Of a stretch of DNA of 64,000 bases, positions 40,883 to 49,203 are shown piece after piece. The stretch's first letter is position 1; each line of letters opens with the position of its first letter. The notes below the pieces were generated by a model that made no database searches, had not been told where the DNA came from, and was given only the letters and a program-made list of their open reading frames with translations. Made by a program: the position numbers and the translations under genes. The stretch is taken from contig CAZZLN010000004.1 of the NCBI GenBank assembly GCA_964654945.1, positions 1-64,000 on the forward strand. The letters are read 5' to 3'. Origin of the DNA: HGM11788 sp964654945 (lineage in GTDB: Bacteria; Bacillota; Clostridia; Lachnospirales; CAG-274).

Positions 40883-42760
40883 TCATTTTCTAAAAAAATC
40901 ATAGACTGCTTCAGCAGATTTTTTATTCATACCATCAACAGCTTCAAGCTCACTGAGTTCGGCAGTTCTGATTTTTTGAATATCCCCAAAATGCTTCATA
41001 AGAGCCTTTCGTCTTACAGTGCCTATTCCTTCAATATCATCAAGTATGCTGTGCACCTGTTTTTGAGCTCTCAGCTTTCTGTGATAATCAATTGCAAATC
41101 TGTGTACTTCATCCTGTATTCTTGTAACAAGTTTAAAGCCCTCTAAGGTATATGGCAGTTTTATTTCCTCTCCATTATATAATAATGCTCTTGTCCTGTG
41201 TCTGTCATCTTTTACCATTCCGCATACTTCAACATCTATATTAAGTCTTTCAAGTGCTTCTTTAACAACACTTATCTGACCCTTTCCGCCGTCTAAAAAA
41301 ATCATATCGGGCAACTTATGAAAACCTGTTTTTTTAGCTGATTTATCTGTATTTTCATTAATATATCTTGTGAAACGTCTGGTAATAACCTCGTTCATAC
41401 TTGCATAATCATCAGCACCTATAACAGACTTAATCTTAAATTTTCTGTAATCGCTTCGTTTTGGCAGACCTTTTTCAAACACCACCATAGACGCAACAGA
41501 CTCATATCCCTGTGTGTTTGAAATATCGTAGCTTTCAATTCTGTTTAAATCAAAAGATATTCCAAGTGCATTTTTAATTTCATCCAAAGCTCCGACAGTT
41601 CTTTTGTTTTCACTTTTAATCATTCTGCCAAATTTATCAAGGGTAATTTGTGCATTATTTCTTGCCATATCTACAAGTCTTTTTCTTTCACCCTTTTGAG
41701 GTATAAGAATATTCACTCTTTGACCTTTTTCATTGCTCAGCCATTCTGATATAAGTTCAAAGTCCTCTATATCACATTGTAATATAATTTCTTTAGGAAT
41801 AAAAGGAGTGCCGCTGTAGAATTGCTGTATAAAATCAGTCATAATTCTAATATCTGTTTCCTCAGCACAATCCTCCAGCATAAAATGCTCTCTGCCTGTA
41901 ATTTTTCCGCCTCTTATAAAGAAAACCTGAACAACACATTCATTATTTGTGTAATTAAGGTCTTTGGAATTTACATTTCCTCTTGCAAAGGCTATAACAT
42001 CTCTGTCATCAATGTGCATATTCTCTATAATCTGCTTTTCATTTAACGCTTTTATGTTTTGAATATTATCTCTTAATTCAGCAGCTCTTTCAAATTCAAG
42101 ATTTTCAGACGCCTTTTCCATATCAGCTCTAAGCTTTTTTATAATATCTGTGGTTTTTCCGCTTAAAAAATCAATAACTTCATCTGTCATTTTATTATAG
42201 CTCTGTTCATCAATAAGCTTATTACAAGGTGCCTTGCACTGTCCTATATGATAATTAAGGCATGGTCTTTCCTTGTTGAAATCTCTTGGAAACTGTTTCC
42301 GGCATCTTCTTAACTGCCAAATTCTATTTATAAGCTCTAAATTTTCTTTAACAGTAAGGCTGCTCGTAAAAGGTCCGAAATATTTTGCCTTATCCTTTTT
42401 ATGTTGTCTTGTCATAAAAACTCTGGGAAACATTTCATTTATTGTCACCTTAATATATGGATAGGTTTTATCATCCTTAAGCCTTATATTATATTTTGGA
42501 GAATGCTTTTTTATAAGAGAATTTTCAAGAATAAGAGCTTCTATTTCACTTGAAGTAACTATATATTCAAAGTGGTCAATATGACTTACCATAGATTTAA
42601 CCTTTACGGAATGATTTGCTGAATTCTGAAAATACTGCCTTACTCTGTTTTTAAGTATTTTAGCCTTTCCGACATATATTATTTCATCTGTTTCATTTTT
42701 CATTATATATACTCCCGGTTCAGCAGGGAGTTTTTTTAATTCTTCTTTTATATTAAACAA
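40883..42760 (-). CDS. uvrC: Excinuclease ABC subunit C
   Basis: Nucleotide-excision repair nuclease making both cuts around a lesion. The 625-residue protein has the GIY-YIG domain (PGVYIMKNETDEIIYVGKAK), an UVR/UvrB-binding motif (ENLEFERAAELRD), the RNase H-like half (IESYDISNTQG, IFLDGGKGQ), and C-terminal helix-hairpin-helix repeats. The TTG at 42760, spaced correctly after AAAGGTGA, gives MFNIKEELKKLP, the usual N-terminus; the GTG three codons earlier overlaps that site. Confidence 0.95.
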   Translation of the reverse strand: MFNIKEELKKLPAEPGVYIMKNETDEIIYVGKAKILKNRVRQYFQNSANHSVKVKSMVSHIDHFEYIVTSSEIEALILENSLIKKHSPKYNIRLKDDKTYPYIKVTINEMFPRVFMTRQHKKDKAKYFGPFTSSLTVKENLELINRIWQLRRCRKQFPRDFNKERPCLNYHIGQCKAPCNKLIDEQSYNKMTDEVIDFLSGKTTDIIKKLRADMEKASENLEFERAAELRDNIQNIKALNEKQIIENMHIDDRDVIAFARGNVNSKDLNYTNNECVVQVFFIRGGKITGREHFMLEDCAEETDIRIMTDFIQQFYSGTPFIPKEIILQCDIEDFELISEWLSNEKGQRVNILIPQKGERKRLVDMARNNAQITLDKFGRMIKSENKRTVGALDEIKNALGISFDLNRIESYDISNTQGYESVASMVVFEKGLPKRSDYRKFKIKSVIGADDYASMNEVITRRFTRYINENTDKSAKKTGFHKLPDMIFLDGGKGQISVVKEALERLNIDVEVCGMVKDDRHRTRALLYNGEEIKLPYTLEGFKLVTRIQDEVHRFAIDYHRKLRAQKQVHSILDDIEGIGTVRRKALMKHFGDIQKIRTAELSELEAVDGMNKKSAEAVYDFFRK

Positions 42761-42790
42761 AAGTATCACCTTTTTTAATTTATTTACTTA

Positions 42791-42819
42791 ATTATAAAAT
42801 CTTTTTACTTATTTTTCAA
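42791..42819 (-). promoter_or_regulatory. Promoter of the uvrC-hprK-glcK-murB-rapZ-whiA-crh operon
   Basis: TTGAAA (-35, 42814-42819) and a perfect TATAAT (-10, 42791-42796) with a 17-base spacer, about 30 bases before uvrC. No other obvious promoter or terminator was noticed before the valS leader, so up to seven genes may share it. Confidence 0.7.
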
Positions 42820-42871
42820 TATATATTTAATAATCCATAACTCACTGTCATAAAATATCTATGGTGATTAA

Positions 42872-44365
42872 ATGTTCAAATCAACTCTTATAAAGGGTGC
42901 AGTAATACTGACCATTGCAAATATAATAACTAAAATATTAGGCTTTATATACAGAATATATATGTCAAATACAATAGGGGCTGAAGGTATGGGTTTATAT
43001 CAGCTTATAATGCCCTTGTATCTTCTTGTATGGGCAATGTCATCAGCAGGATTTTCCACCTCAATGTCAAAGCTGACAGCACAGGAAATGGCAAGGGGAA
43101 AATCCGGAAACTGTCAAAGATTATTGTTTATTGCCCTTGTTATTTCTGTTTCAATATCAGCTCTGCTTTCTGTGTTTGTACATAGTTTTTCAAATTTTAT
43201 AGCTGCTTATTTTATAAAGGAAGCACGAACTGCTCTGTCATTAAGACTGCTAAGTGTGTGTTTTCCTTTTATGGCAGCAGGCTCTGTAATAAGAGGATAT
43301 TTTCTTGGTACAAAAAATACAACCATTTCCGCTATAAGTCAGGTACTTGAACAGGTTGTAAGAATGACAGCAGTTTATGTGCTAGCATCATATATGATAC
43401 CAAAGGGTATTGAATATGCCTGTGGGGCTGCAGTTATAGGTATGGCAGCGGGAGAAATAATTTCATTTCTCTATGCAGCTTTATTATGGCTTTATAAAAG
43501 CAAAAAAATTAAAAATAGTGTTCCATCACTTAATCACAAGGCTTGTATAAATATGCTCCTTGCAATGGCAATACCTCTTACTCTTAACAGAGTTACAACC
43601 TCGCTTTTTTCCACTGTGGAAGCATTTCTGATACCTCAAAAGCTTCAGGCTTATGGTATGACGCAAACAGAAGCAATAAGTATTCTTGGAATACTAAATG
43701 GTATGGCTATGCCCCTTGTTATGTTTCCGTCATCACTTTTGACAGCTCTTGCTACGGCAACAATGCCTGTTATATCAGAAAGCCACGCTTTAAGCCTGCA
43801 CCACAGAATACAAAAAACAATAAAGCAAACAATGTTTATTACTGCCGTAATTGCAGCAGGAACAACAGGATTATTTTTTACTTTTCCATCAGAAATAGGT
43901 ATTCTCATATATTCTCAGGAAATGGGAAAAATACTTAAAATGCTTTCTCTTGTATGCCCCTTTTTATATATACAGGTGACAATTTCCGGGATTTTAAACG
44001 GTCTTGGAGAGCAGGTATTTATATTTAAGGTAAATATAATATCCTCAATTATAAATATAGGTGCTATATATTTTCTGGTTCCTGTTTACGGAATATATAT
44101 GTTTATATTAAGTTGGCTTATAAGCTCAGGAATTTCAACCTTAATGACAGTATCAAGATTAAAACACAATGTCAACCTAAAGCTGCATATACTAAACAGT
44201 TTTATATCACCTGCACTGGCAATAACATTTGCCTGCTTTATGTCAAATAAGCTCATAAATTATATAAAAATATCAAATGAAAAATTTGTCACTTTAATTA
44301 CTTTATTAATAACAGGATTAATATATCTGTCAATTGTCAAAATTATGTATAAGCACACAAAATAA
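42872..44365 (+). CDS. spoVB: Stage V sporulation protein B / MOP-family flippase
   Basis: A 497-residue polytopic membrane protein (about 14 helices) of the polysaccharide transporter/MurJ superfamily. The N-terminus KGAVILTIANIITKILGFIYRIYMSNTIGAEGMGLYQL is characteristic of SpoVB, a lipid-linked precursor flippase for the spore cortex. Related Firmicute paralogues (YtgP/MurJ) flip lipid II in vegetative cells, so that role cannot be excluded. It diverges from uvrC. Confidence 0.9.
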   Translation: MFKSTLIKGAVILTIANIITKILGFIYRIYMSNTIGAEGMGLYQLIMPLYLLVWAMSSAGFSTSMSKLTAQEMARGKSGNCQRLLFIALVISVSISALLSVFVHSFSNFIAAYFIKEARTALSLRLLSVCFPFMAAGSVIRGYFLGTKNTTISAISQVLEQVVRMTAVYVLASYMIPKGIEYACGAAVIGMAAGEIISFLYAALLWLYKSKKIKNSVPSLNHKACINMLLAMAIPLTLNRVTTSLFSTVEAFLIPQKLQAYGMTQTEAISILGILNGMAMPLVMFPSSLLTALATATMPVISESHALSLHHRIQKTIKQTMFITAVIAAGTTGLFFTFPSEIGILIYSQEMGKILKMLSLVCPFLYIQVTISGILNGLGEQVFIFKVNIISSIINIGAIYFLVPVYGIYMFILSWLISSGISTLMTVSRLKHNVNLKLHILNSFISPALAITFACFMSNKLINYIKISNEKFVTLITLLITGLIYLSIVKIMYKHTK

Positions 44366-44390
44366 CACTTTTATAATATTTGTCGGCGGA

Positions 44391-44496
44391 ATTGCAGGCG
44401 TGTGTAAAGGAATATGTCAGCAAAGCTGACACACACGCCGCACAATAATGCCAAGGCATTATTGAATTACACATTATATATACAAGCCTGTATACA
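44391..44496 (+). other. Strongly structured element downstream of spoVB
   Basis: The 353 bases between spoVB and the acidic lipoprotein hold several perfect inverted repeats. GGCGTGTGT (44397-44405) pairs with ACACACGCC (44431-44439) and encloses GTCAGC-AAA-GCTGAC (44416-44430) plus an unpaired AAAGGAATAT. A second perfect ten-pair hairpin, CAATAATGCC/GGCATTATTG, is at 44443-44464. A short TATACA/TGTATA hairpin follows near 44480-44495. No T run follows, so it is not a normal terminator. It may be a small RNA or a repeat element. The remainder to 44638 is AT-rich and shows nothing clear. Confidence 0.5.
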
Positions 44497-44638
44497 TCGT
44501 GGATTAATTAATTTTTAATAATATAAAGAAATTATGATTAGTTATTTAATTTATTCCATATTTTGGCTTAACAATTATAAATAATTTAACCTATTTTTTA
44601 CTTTTATTTTAAATCAATTTTATTTATTATCAAATTCA

Positions 44639-44667
44639 TTGACAAAAATAATTGCCGGTGATATACT
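44639..44667 (+). promoter_or_regulatory. Near-consensus SigA promoter of the acidic lipoprotein gene
   Basis: TTGACA (-35, 44639-44644), a 17-base spacer and TATACT (-10, 44662-44667), followed about 50 bases later by the ATG with a GAGAAGAGG ribosome site. This is one of the best promoters in the window. Confidence 0.8.
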
Positions 44668-44718
44668 TTAGGTGTAATATAATTACATATAAATACTATT
44701 GAGAAGAGGTAAAAAATT

Positions 44719-44988
44719 ATGAAAAAATTTCTTGTAACTGCATTATTAGTATTAACTGCTTTTGGTTTAACTGCTTGCGGCAGCAGCACTGCTGCTCCTG
44801 AAGAAACTACTGAGGCTGTTGCTGAAGATGTTGAAGATGTAACAGTTGCTGAAGATGCAGAAGTTGCTGAAGATGAATCAGTTGCTGAAGACGCTGAAGT
44901 TGCTGAAGATGAATCAGTTGCTGAAGATGCTGAAGATGCAGAAGCTGATGCTGATGCTGAAACTGAAGCTGCTACAGAAGCTGAATAA
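44719..44988 (+). CDS. Small acidic-repeat lipoprotein
   Basis: An 89-residue product. Its signal peptide ends in LTAC (17-20) with lipidated Cys20, and the mature chain is almost only Ala, Glu, Asp, Val and Thr. A 12-residue unit VAEDAEVAEDES is repeated in tandem, encoded by a 36-base DNA repeat at 44845-44880 and 44881-44916 with a partial third copy. No family is recognised. The own strong promoter and a perfect terminator suggest high expression as a surface-anchored, highly negative tail; ion binding or wall spacing are guesses only. Confidence 0.8.
   Translation: MKKFLVTALLVLTAFGLTACGSSTAAPEETTEAVAEDVEDVTVAEDAEVAEDESVAEDAEVAEDESVAEDAEDAEADADAETEAATEAE
44845..44940 (+). repeat. 36-base in-frame tandem repeat
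   Basis: Two 36-base copies (44845-44880 and 44881-44916) differ at a few positions, and a third, shortened copy follows. The length is a multiple of three, so copy-number changes would keep the frame of the acidic lipoprotein. Confidence 0.8.
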
Positions 44989-45002
44989 TTTTGTAATTTT
45001 TT

Positions 45003-45040
45003 AATGCCGAAACATTGTGTTTCGGCATTTTCTATTTATA
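45003..45040 (+). terminator. Terminator of the acidic lipoprotein gene
   Basis: Perfect 12-base arms AATGCCGAAACA (45003-45014) and TGTTTCGGCATT (45018-45029) with a TTG loop, followed by TTCTATTTAT. On the minus strand the stem is followed by A residues, so it should not terminate thiC. Confidence 0.85.
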
Positions 45041-45045
45041 CTATA

Positions 45046-46368
45046 TTAATCACAGGAGCCCTTTTCTTCACAGAATTCAACTTTCTTTCCATCAAGAATC
45101 ATATTTGTAGTTCTTACTGCACACATTTTTCCGCACATTGAGCAAGAATGTCTTTCCTTTGGAGGAACACTTTCATAATATGCTCTTGCTTTTTCACCAT
45201 CTACTGCAATTTCAAACATCTTATCCCAGTCAAGATTATGCCTTGCAACAGCCATTTCATTATCCTTATCTCTTGCATGAGGAACTTTTTTTGCAATATC
45301 GGCTGCATGAGCTGCTATTTTGCTTGCTATAATTCCTTCTTTAACATCATTTGCATCAGGAAGTCTTAAATGTTCAGCAGGAGTTACATAGCAAAGAAAA
45401 TCTGCACCGTTTGCTGCTGCAACAGCTCCGCCTATAGCTGAAGTAATATGGTCATAACCCGGGAAAATATCCGATACAAGAGGTCCTAAAACATAGAAAG
45501 GTGCATTATGGCATAATCTTTTCTGTATTTTCATATTAGCGGCTATTTCGTCCATAGCCATATGCCCCGGTCCTTCTACCATAACCTGAACATCTTTTTC
45601 CCATGCTCTTTTTGTCAGATTACCAAGCTCAATTAACTCTCCAATCTGACCGGCATCTGTTGCATCGTCAATACAGCCGGGTCTTAAAGCATCACCAAGA
45701 GAAATAGTAACATCATACTTCCTGAGAATTTCAAGAACGTCATCATAATATTCAAAAAACGGGTTTTCATTACCTGTCATTTCCATCCACGCAAAAAGAA
45801 GTGAGCCGCCTCTTGAAACAATATTCATCTGTCTTTTATCTCTCTTAAACCCTTCAACCGCTCTCCTGTTTATGCCTGCATGAATAGTCATAAAGTCTAC
45901 ACCTTCTTTAGCATGAGCCTCCACAACCTCAAGAAATTCCTTTGCCGTAATCTTCATTAAATCTTTTTCAAGATACCCGATTGCATCATACATAGGAACT
46001 GTGCCAATCATAGCCGGTGAAATGGCAACCAGCTCTTTTCTGAAAGTATTTGTCTTTCCATAGTTGCTAAGATCCATAATAGCCTCTGCACCATATTTTA
46101 TAGCCATTTTTACCTTATCCATTTCCATTGTATAATCCTTGCAGTCACCTGAAATACCAAGGTTTACATTAATCTTTGTTTTAAGTCCTGCACCAATACC
46201 CTCAGGACTTAAAGCCTTATGATTAATATTTGCAGGAATACAAACCTGTCCTTCGGCAACTAAAGCTCTTATTTCCTCAGGGGTTTTATATTCCTTTTGT
46301 GCTACTGTTTCCATTTCTTTTGTAATGATGCCCTGTTTTGCAGCATCCATCTGTGTTGCGTATGCCAT
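45046..46368 (-). CDS. thiC: Phosphomethylpyrimidine synthase ThiC
   Basis: Radical-SAM enzyme that rearranges aminoimidazole ribotide into HMP phosphate for thiamine. The 440-residue protein is of the short anaerobic type. It shows MTIHAGINRRAVEGFKRDKRQMNIVSRGG-like segments, VMVEGPGHMAMDEI, and GPLVSDIFPGYDHITSAIG. The C-terminal Fe-S motif reads CSMCGKMC (CX2CX3C), one residue shorter than the CX2CX4C of proteobacterial ThiC. It follows thiD by 21 bases and is under the TPP riboswitch. Confidence 0.95.
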   Translation of the reverse strand: MAYATQMDAAKQGIITKEMETVAQKEYKTPEEIRALVAEGQVCIPANINHKALSPEGIGAGLKTKINVNLGISGDCKDYTMEMDKVKMAIKYGAEAIMDLSNYGKTNTFRKELVAISPAMIGTVPMYDAIGYLEKDLMKITAKEFLEVVEAHAKEGVDFMTIHAGINRRAVEGFKRDKRQMNIVSRGGSLLFAWMEMTGNENPFFEYYDDVLEILRKYDVTISLGDALRPGCIDDATDAGQIGELIELGNLTKRAWEKDVQVMVEGPGHMAMDEIAANMKIQKRLCHNAPFYVLGPLVSDIFPGYDHITSAIGGAVAAANGADFLCYVTPAEHLRLPDANDVKEGIIASKIAAHAADIAKKVPHARDKDNEMAVARHNLDWDKMFEIAVDGEKARAYYESVPPKERHSCSMCGKMCAVRTTNMILDGKKVEFCEEKGSCD

Positions 46369-46389
46369 AATTAATCCTCCTCATATAAT

Positions 46390-47178
46390 TTATTTTATAT
46401 TAATTTTATAACAATGATTTATTGGTCCGCTACCTTTTCCTAAATTAAGACCGTCCATTAAAGCACCTGTAAGATAATCCTTTGCATTTTTGATACTCTG
46501 TTCATAGCTTAAACCAAGGGACAGATTGCAGGCAATTGCCGAGCTTAATGTGCAGCCTGTTCCATGGCTGTTGGGATTATCTATTTTTTTACCTTTAAAT
46601 ACATAAATTTCATTATCTTCACATAGTACATCTGTTGCTGTTTTGACACTATGCCCGCCTTTTACAAGAACATTGCAGCCATATTTCGCTTTTAGGCAGC
46701 CGGCAGCTTTTTTCATATCATCTAAATTTCTTATTTTTTCGCCTATTAACACTTCAGCCTCCGGAATATTAGGTGTAATAATATCAGCAATAGGAATGAG
46801 CTCTTTTTCGAGAGTTTCAACAGCATCTTTCTGCAAAAGAGGACTTCCGCTGGTAGACACCATAACCGTATCCAATACAATGTTTTTAGCATTATATTCT
46901 ATTAGCTTTTCAGCAATAATATGTATAAGCTCTGCTGATGAAACCATACCTATTTTTACTGCGTCAGGAAAAATATCAGTAAATATACAGTCAAGCTGTT
47001 TTTCAAGAAACTCAGCAGTGCTTTCAAAAACTCCGTATACTCCTGTTGTATTTTGAGCAGTCAAAGCAGTAATTGCACTCATACCATACATACCATGTGC
47101 TGTTATAGTCTTTATATCCGCCTGTATTCCTGCACCTCCGCTGCAGTCACTTCCTGCAATAGTCAAAATTTTTTTCAT
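46390..47178 (-). CDS. thiD: Hydroxymethylpyrimidine/phosphomethylpyrimidine kinase
   Basis: Phosphorylates HMP and HMP-P for thiamine synthesis. The 262-residue ribokinase-fold protein has KKILTIAGSDCSGGAGIQADIKT, MVSSAELIHIIAEKL, TPNIPEAEVL, KGGHS, and the anion-hole NSHGTGCTLSSAIA. The start at 47178 follows AGGTGA; three extra upstream codons are possible but less well spaced. It is first after the TPP riboswitch, and the pair thiD-thiC makes the pyrimidine half of thiamine. Confidence 0.95.
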   Translation of the reverse strand: MKKILTIAGSDCSGGAGIQADIKTITAHGMYGMSAITALTAQNTTGVYGVFESTAEFLEKQLDCIFTDIFPDAVKIGMVSSAELIHIIAEKLIEYNAKNIVLDTVMVSTSGSPLLQKDAVETLEKELIPIADIITPNIPEAEVLIGEKIRNLDDMKKAAGCLKAKYGCNVLVKGGHSVKTATDVLCEDNEIYVFKGKKIDNPNSHGTGCTLSSAIACNLSLGLSYEQSIKNAKDYLTGALMDGLNLGKGSGPINHCYKINIK

Positions 47179-47189
47179 AAAAATCACCT

Positions 47190-47320
47190 AAAATAAAATG
47201 CTTTGGCGGACCAAAGCATTTGAATTATAATAACAACCTTGCTCCCTACTACGGTATTAACCGACAGGTTCAAAGGGTCGAAATAAAAATTCCTCTCAAC
47301 ATAAAATGTTCCCCTGCAAA
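47190..47320 (-). promoter_or_regulatory. TPP riboswitch (THI element) of thiD-thiC
   Basis: On the minus strand the aptamer (about 47236-47320) contains the conserved GCAGGGG, TTGAGAGG, ACCCTTTGAACCTG, and TAATACCGTAGTAGGGA segments of the TPP riboswitch. It is followed by an 11-pair terminator hairpin (47196-47221, loop TCCG) with a TTTTATTTT tail before the thiD ribosome site. Bound thiamine pyrophosphate should therefore end transcription early. Confidence 0.96.
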
Positions 47321-47337
47321 AATATTTACTTGTAAGT

Positions 47338-47366
47338 AGTATACTACTATTATTTTGAAATGTCAA
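47338..47366 (-). promoter_or_regulatory. Near-consensus promoter of the thiD-thiC transcript
   Basis: TTGACA (-35, 47361-47366) directly abuts the stop codon of the kinase gene, and TATACT (-10, 47338-47343) is 17 bases away. The riboswitch aptamer starts about 20 bases downstream of the -10. Confidence 0.85.
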
Positions 47367-48941
47367 TTATTTATTAGGCTCTTTCTCTTTATTTTTCTCT
47401 TTATTTTTGTCACCATATGAATAGTTATAGATATATTTATAACGATAGTTGGTCTTTTTGTAAATGCCGCTGTCATAATTAATAGAATTAACTACTACGC
47501 CGAGAATATCTGAATCAGTAAAGTTTATACTTTCAATTGTTCTTTCAATCTGGTCAAAAGTAGTAATTCCCTGTCTTGCAACAAGTATAACACCTGCTGT
47601 ATACTTTGATAAAATAAGGGCATCAGATACAATATTAATAGGCGATGTGTCTATGATAACATAATCATAAAGACCTGATACCTTTTCAACAAAAGCTGCC
47701 ATTTTCTCTGATGTCAGCATCTGTGATGGATTTGGAGGCATTGGTCCTGAAGTGACAACATCTGTATTTCCGCTTACATTTCTTTTTACTGTATCTTCAA
47801 ATTTGCTCATACCGCTTAATATAGTAGAAAGACCTTTATCATTTTTAAGCTTAAAAAACTTATGCTGAGTAGGACGTCTTAAATCTGCATCAATAATAAG
47901 AACCTTTGATTCTGTTTCTCCGATTGCAATTGCCAGATTAGCTGCTGAGGTAGACTTACCTTCTCCTGAAACAGAACTGCTTATGATAGCAACATTACTT
48001 TTGTTTGTTGACAATGTAAAAAGCAAATTGGTTCTGAAAGTATTGTAAGCCTCAGTAACAATAAACGGAACACCTGCATTTTCTATGGTAAAGTGCATAT
48101 TTTTTTCGGCATCAGGGTCTTTTTTAATTTTGTATTTTATCCTTGCCAGCAGACCTGTTTTATTTGCTTTATTATTATTTCCGCCTGTAACATCATAGTA
48201 TGGAATTTCTGCAAGCATAGGCAAATCATATCTGGCTTTTATTACCTCACCATTGTTTATAGTATTGTCAAGGATATATCTTAAATAAATAATTATTATT
48301 GCTAAGAGCATGCCTGCAAGAGCACCTGCTTTTGACATATTAGGAACATTGGAACCATCAGAATATTTAGGAACCTTTGGCTGTCCTACAGTTTCAACAG
48401 AACCGGCTCCAACAACTCTAATAAGCACCTCCGGTGCACATTCTGTAATAAAGGTACACATATCAGTTGAAAGAATAGGGTCAGGTGTTGTAACGGACAC
48501 CTGTAAAAGCTCTGTTTCATTAACCTGTTCAAATAAAATTTTATCTTTTATACTGTAATCCTCAATTTTTAAATTGCCCTCATCATCAGTATTTATTGCA
48601 AAATACTTTTGAAGTTCTTCTACAGGGTATTTTTCAAGAAGCTTATCTCCGACACTTTCCATAACTACATCATTTTCAAGAATAGCAATATATGTTTCTG
48701 CAATAATCTGTGCCGCAGTAAGGTCATTTGCACTTAAAGAATCCATAGAGGTCTTATTTGTGGTATTTTTAACATATAAAGATGCTGAAGTTGTATATGT
48801 GGGCACTTCTGTTGTTTTTGCATATATGTACATACCAACATATCCTATAACGCCAAGAAGTATTATAAACCATATATTATGCAGCATAACAAAAAATATT
48901 TCTTTAATATTTATCATTTGTTCTTCATTGTTTTTATTCAT
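47367..48941 (-). CDS. Capsular/exopolysaccharide Wzz-BY-kinase fusion
   Basis: A 524-residue protein joining a polysaccharide co-polymerase to a bacterial tyrosine kinase. The Wzz part has membrane segments at about 24-41 and 205-222 with an external domain between them. The cytoplasmic kinase has Walker A SGEGKST (325-331), Walker A' DADLRRP (351-357), YDYVIIDTSP (Walker B) and a C-terminal tyrosine cluster (YKKTNYRYKYIYNYSYG). In most Firmicutes these are separate subunits (CpsC/CpsD). No glycosyltransferase genes are adjacent, so the polymer is unknown. Confidence 0.9.
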   Translation of the reverse strand: MNKNNEEQMINIKEIFFVMLHNIWFIILLGVIGYVGMYIYAKTTEVPTYTTSASLYVKNTTNKTSMDSLSANDLTAAQIIAETYIAILENDVVMESVGDKLLEKYPVEELQKYFAINTDDEGNLKIEDYSIKDKILFEQVNETELLQVSVTTPDPILSTDMCTFITECAPEVLIRVVGAGSVETVGQPKVPKYSDGSNVPNMSKAGALAGMLLAIIIIYLRYILDNTINNGEVIKARYDLPMLAEIPYYDVTGGNNNKANKTGLLARIKYKIKKDPDAEKNMHFTIENAGVPFIVTEAYNTFRTNLLFTLSTNKSNVAIISSSVSGEGKSTSAANLAIAIGETESKVLIIDADLRRPTQHKFFKLKNDKGLSTILSGMSKFEDTVKRNVSGNTDVVTSGPMPPNPSQMLTSEKMAAFVEKVSGLYDYVIIDTSPINIVSDALILSKYTAGVILVARQGITTFDQIERTIESINFTDSDILGVVVNSINYDSGIYKKTNYRYKYIYNYSYGDKNKEKNKEKEPNK

Positions 48942-48959
48942 TTTATTTTACCTCCGAAA

Positions 48960-49145
48960 CTAATTATAATATTTAACAGCTTTTGCAGGATTGCCTGCTG
49001 CAATGCAGTTGTCAGGTATTTTTCCGCAAACAACACTTCCTGCCCCTATTGTAACATTGTCACCCATTACGCTGCCCTTTAATATCAAACAATTACAGCC
49101 TATAAACACATTCTGCCAATCGCTGCAGACTTTATTCTCATACAT
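48960..49145 (-). pseudogene. Truncated hexapeptide-repeat acyltransferase
   Basis: A 61-residue remnant matching only the C-terminal end of left-handed beta-helix acetyltransferases: VFIGCNCLILKGSVMGDNVTIGAGSVV and GKIPDNCIAAGNPAKAVK. Functional family members are usually 180-220 aa with an acceptor and CoA site in the missing part. A stop codon four codons before the first ATG blocks extension. It lies in the leader of the tyrosine-kinase gene, 18 bases upstream, and suggests decay of a neighbouring polysaccharide gene. Confidence 0.8.
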
Positions 49146-49203
49146 TAATAAATTTTCTCATAAAGCTTACCCACTGTATACATTTGTTTATAACATCTTT
49201 GAC

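Noticed and set aside
44845..44940. Possible CRISPR or mobile repeat at the 36-base tandem units
   Set aside because: The repeats have no spacers, are contiguous, in frame and explained by the acidic lipoprotein.
46643..47056. 137-codon plus-strand frame opposite thiD
   Set aside because: Antisense to conserved ThiD sequence, with no initiation signal.
47184..47366. 60-codon open frame upstream of thiD
   Set aside because: It lies wholly within the TPP riboswitch and its promoter; the conserved bases are explained by the RNA, and the peptide matches nothing.
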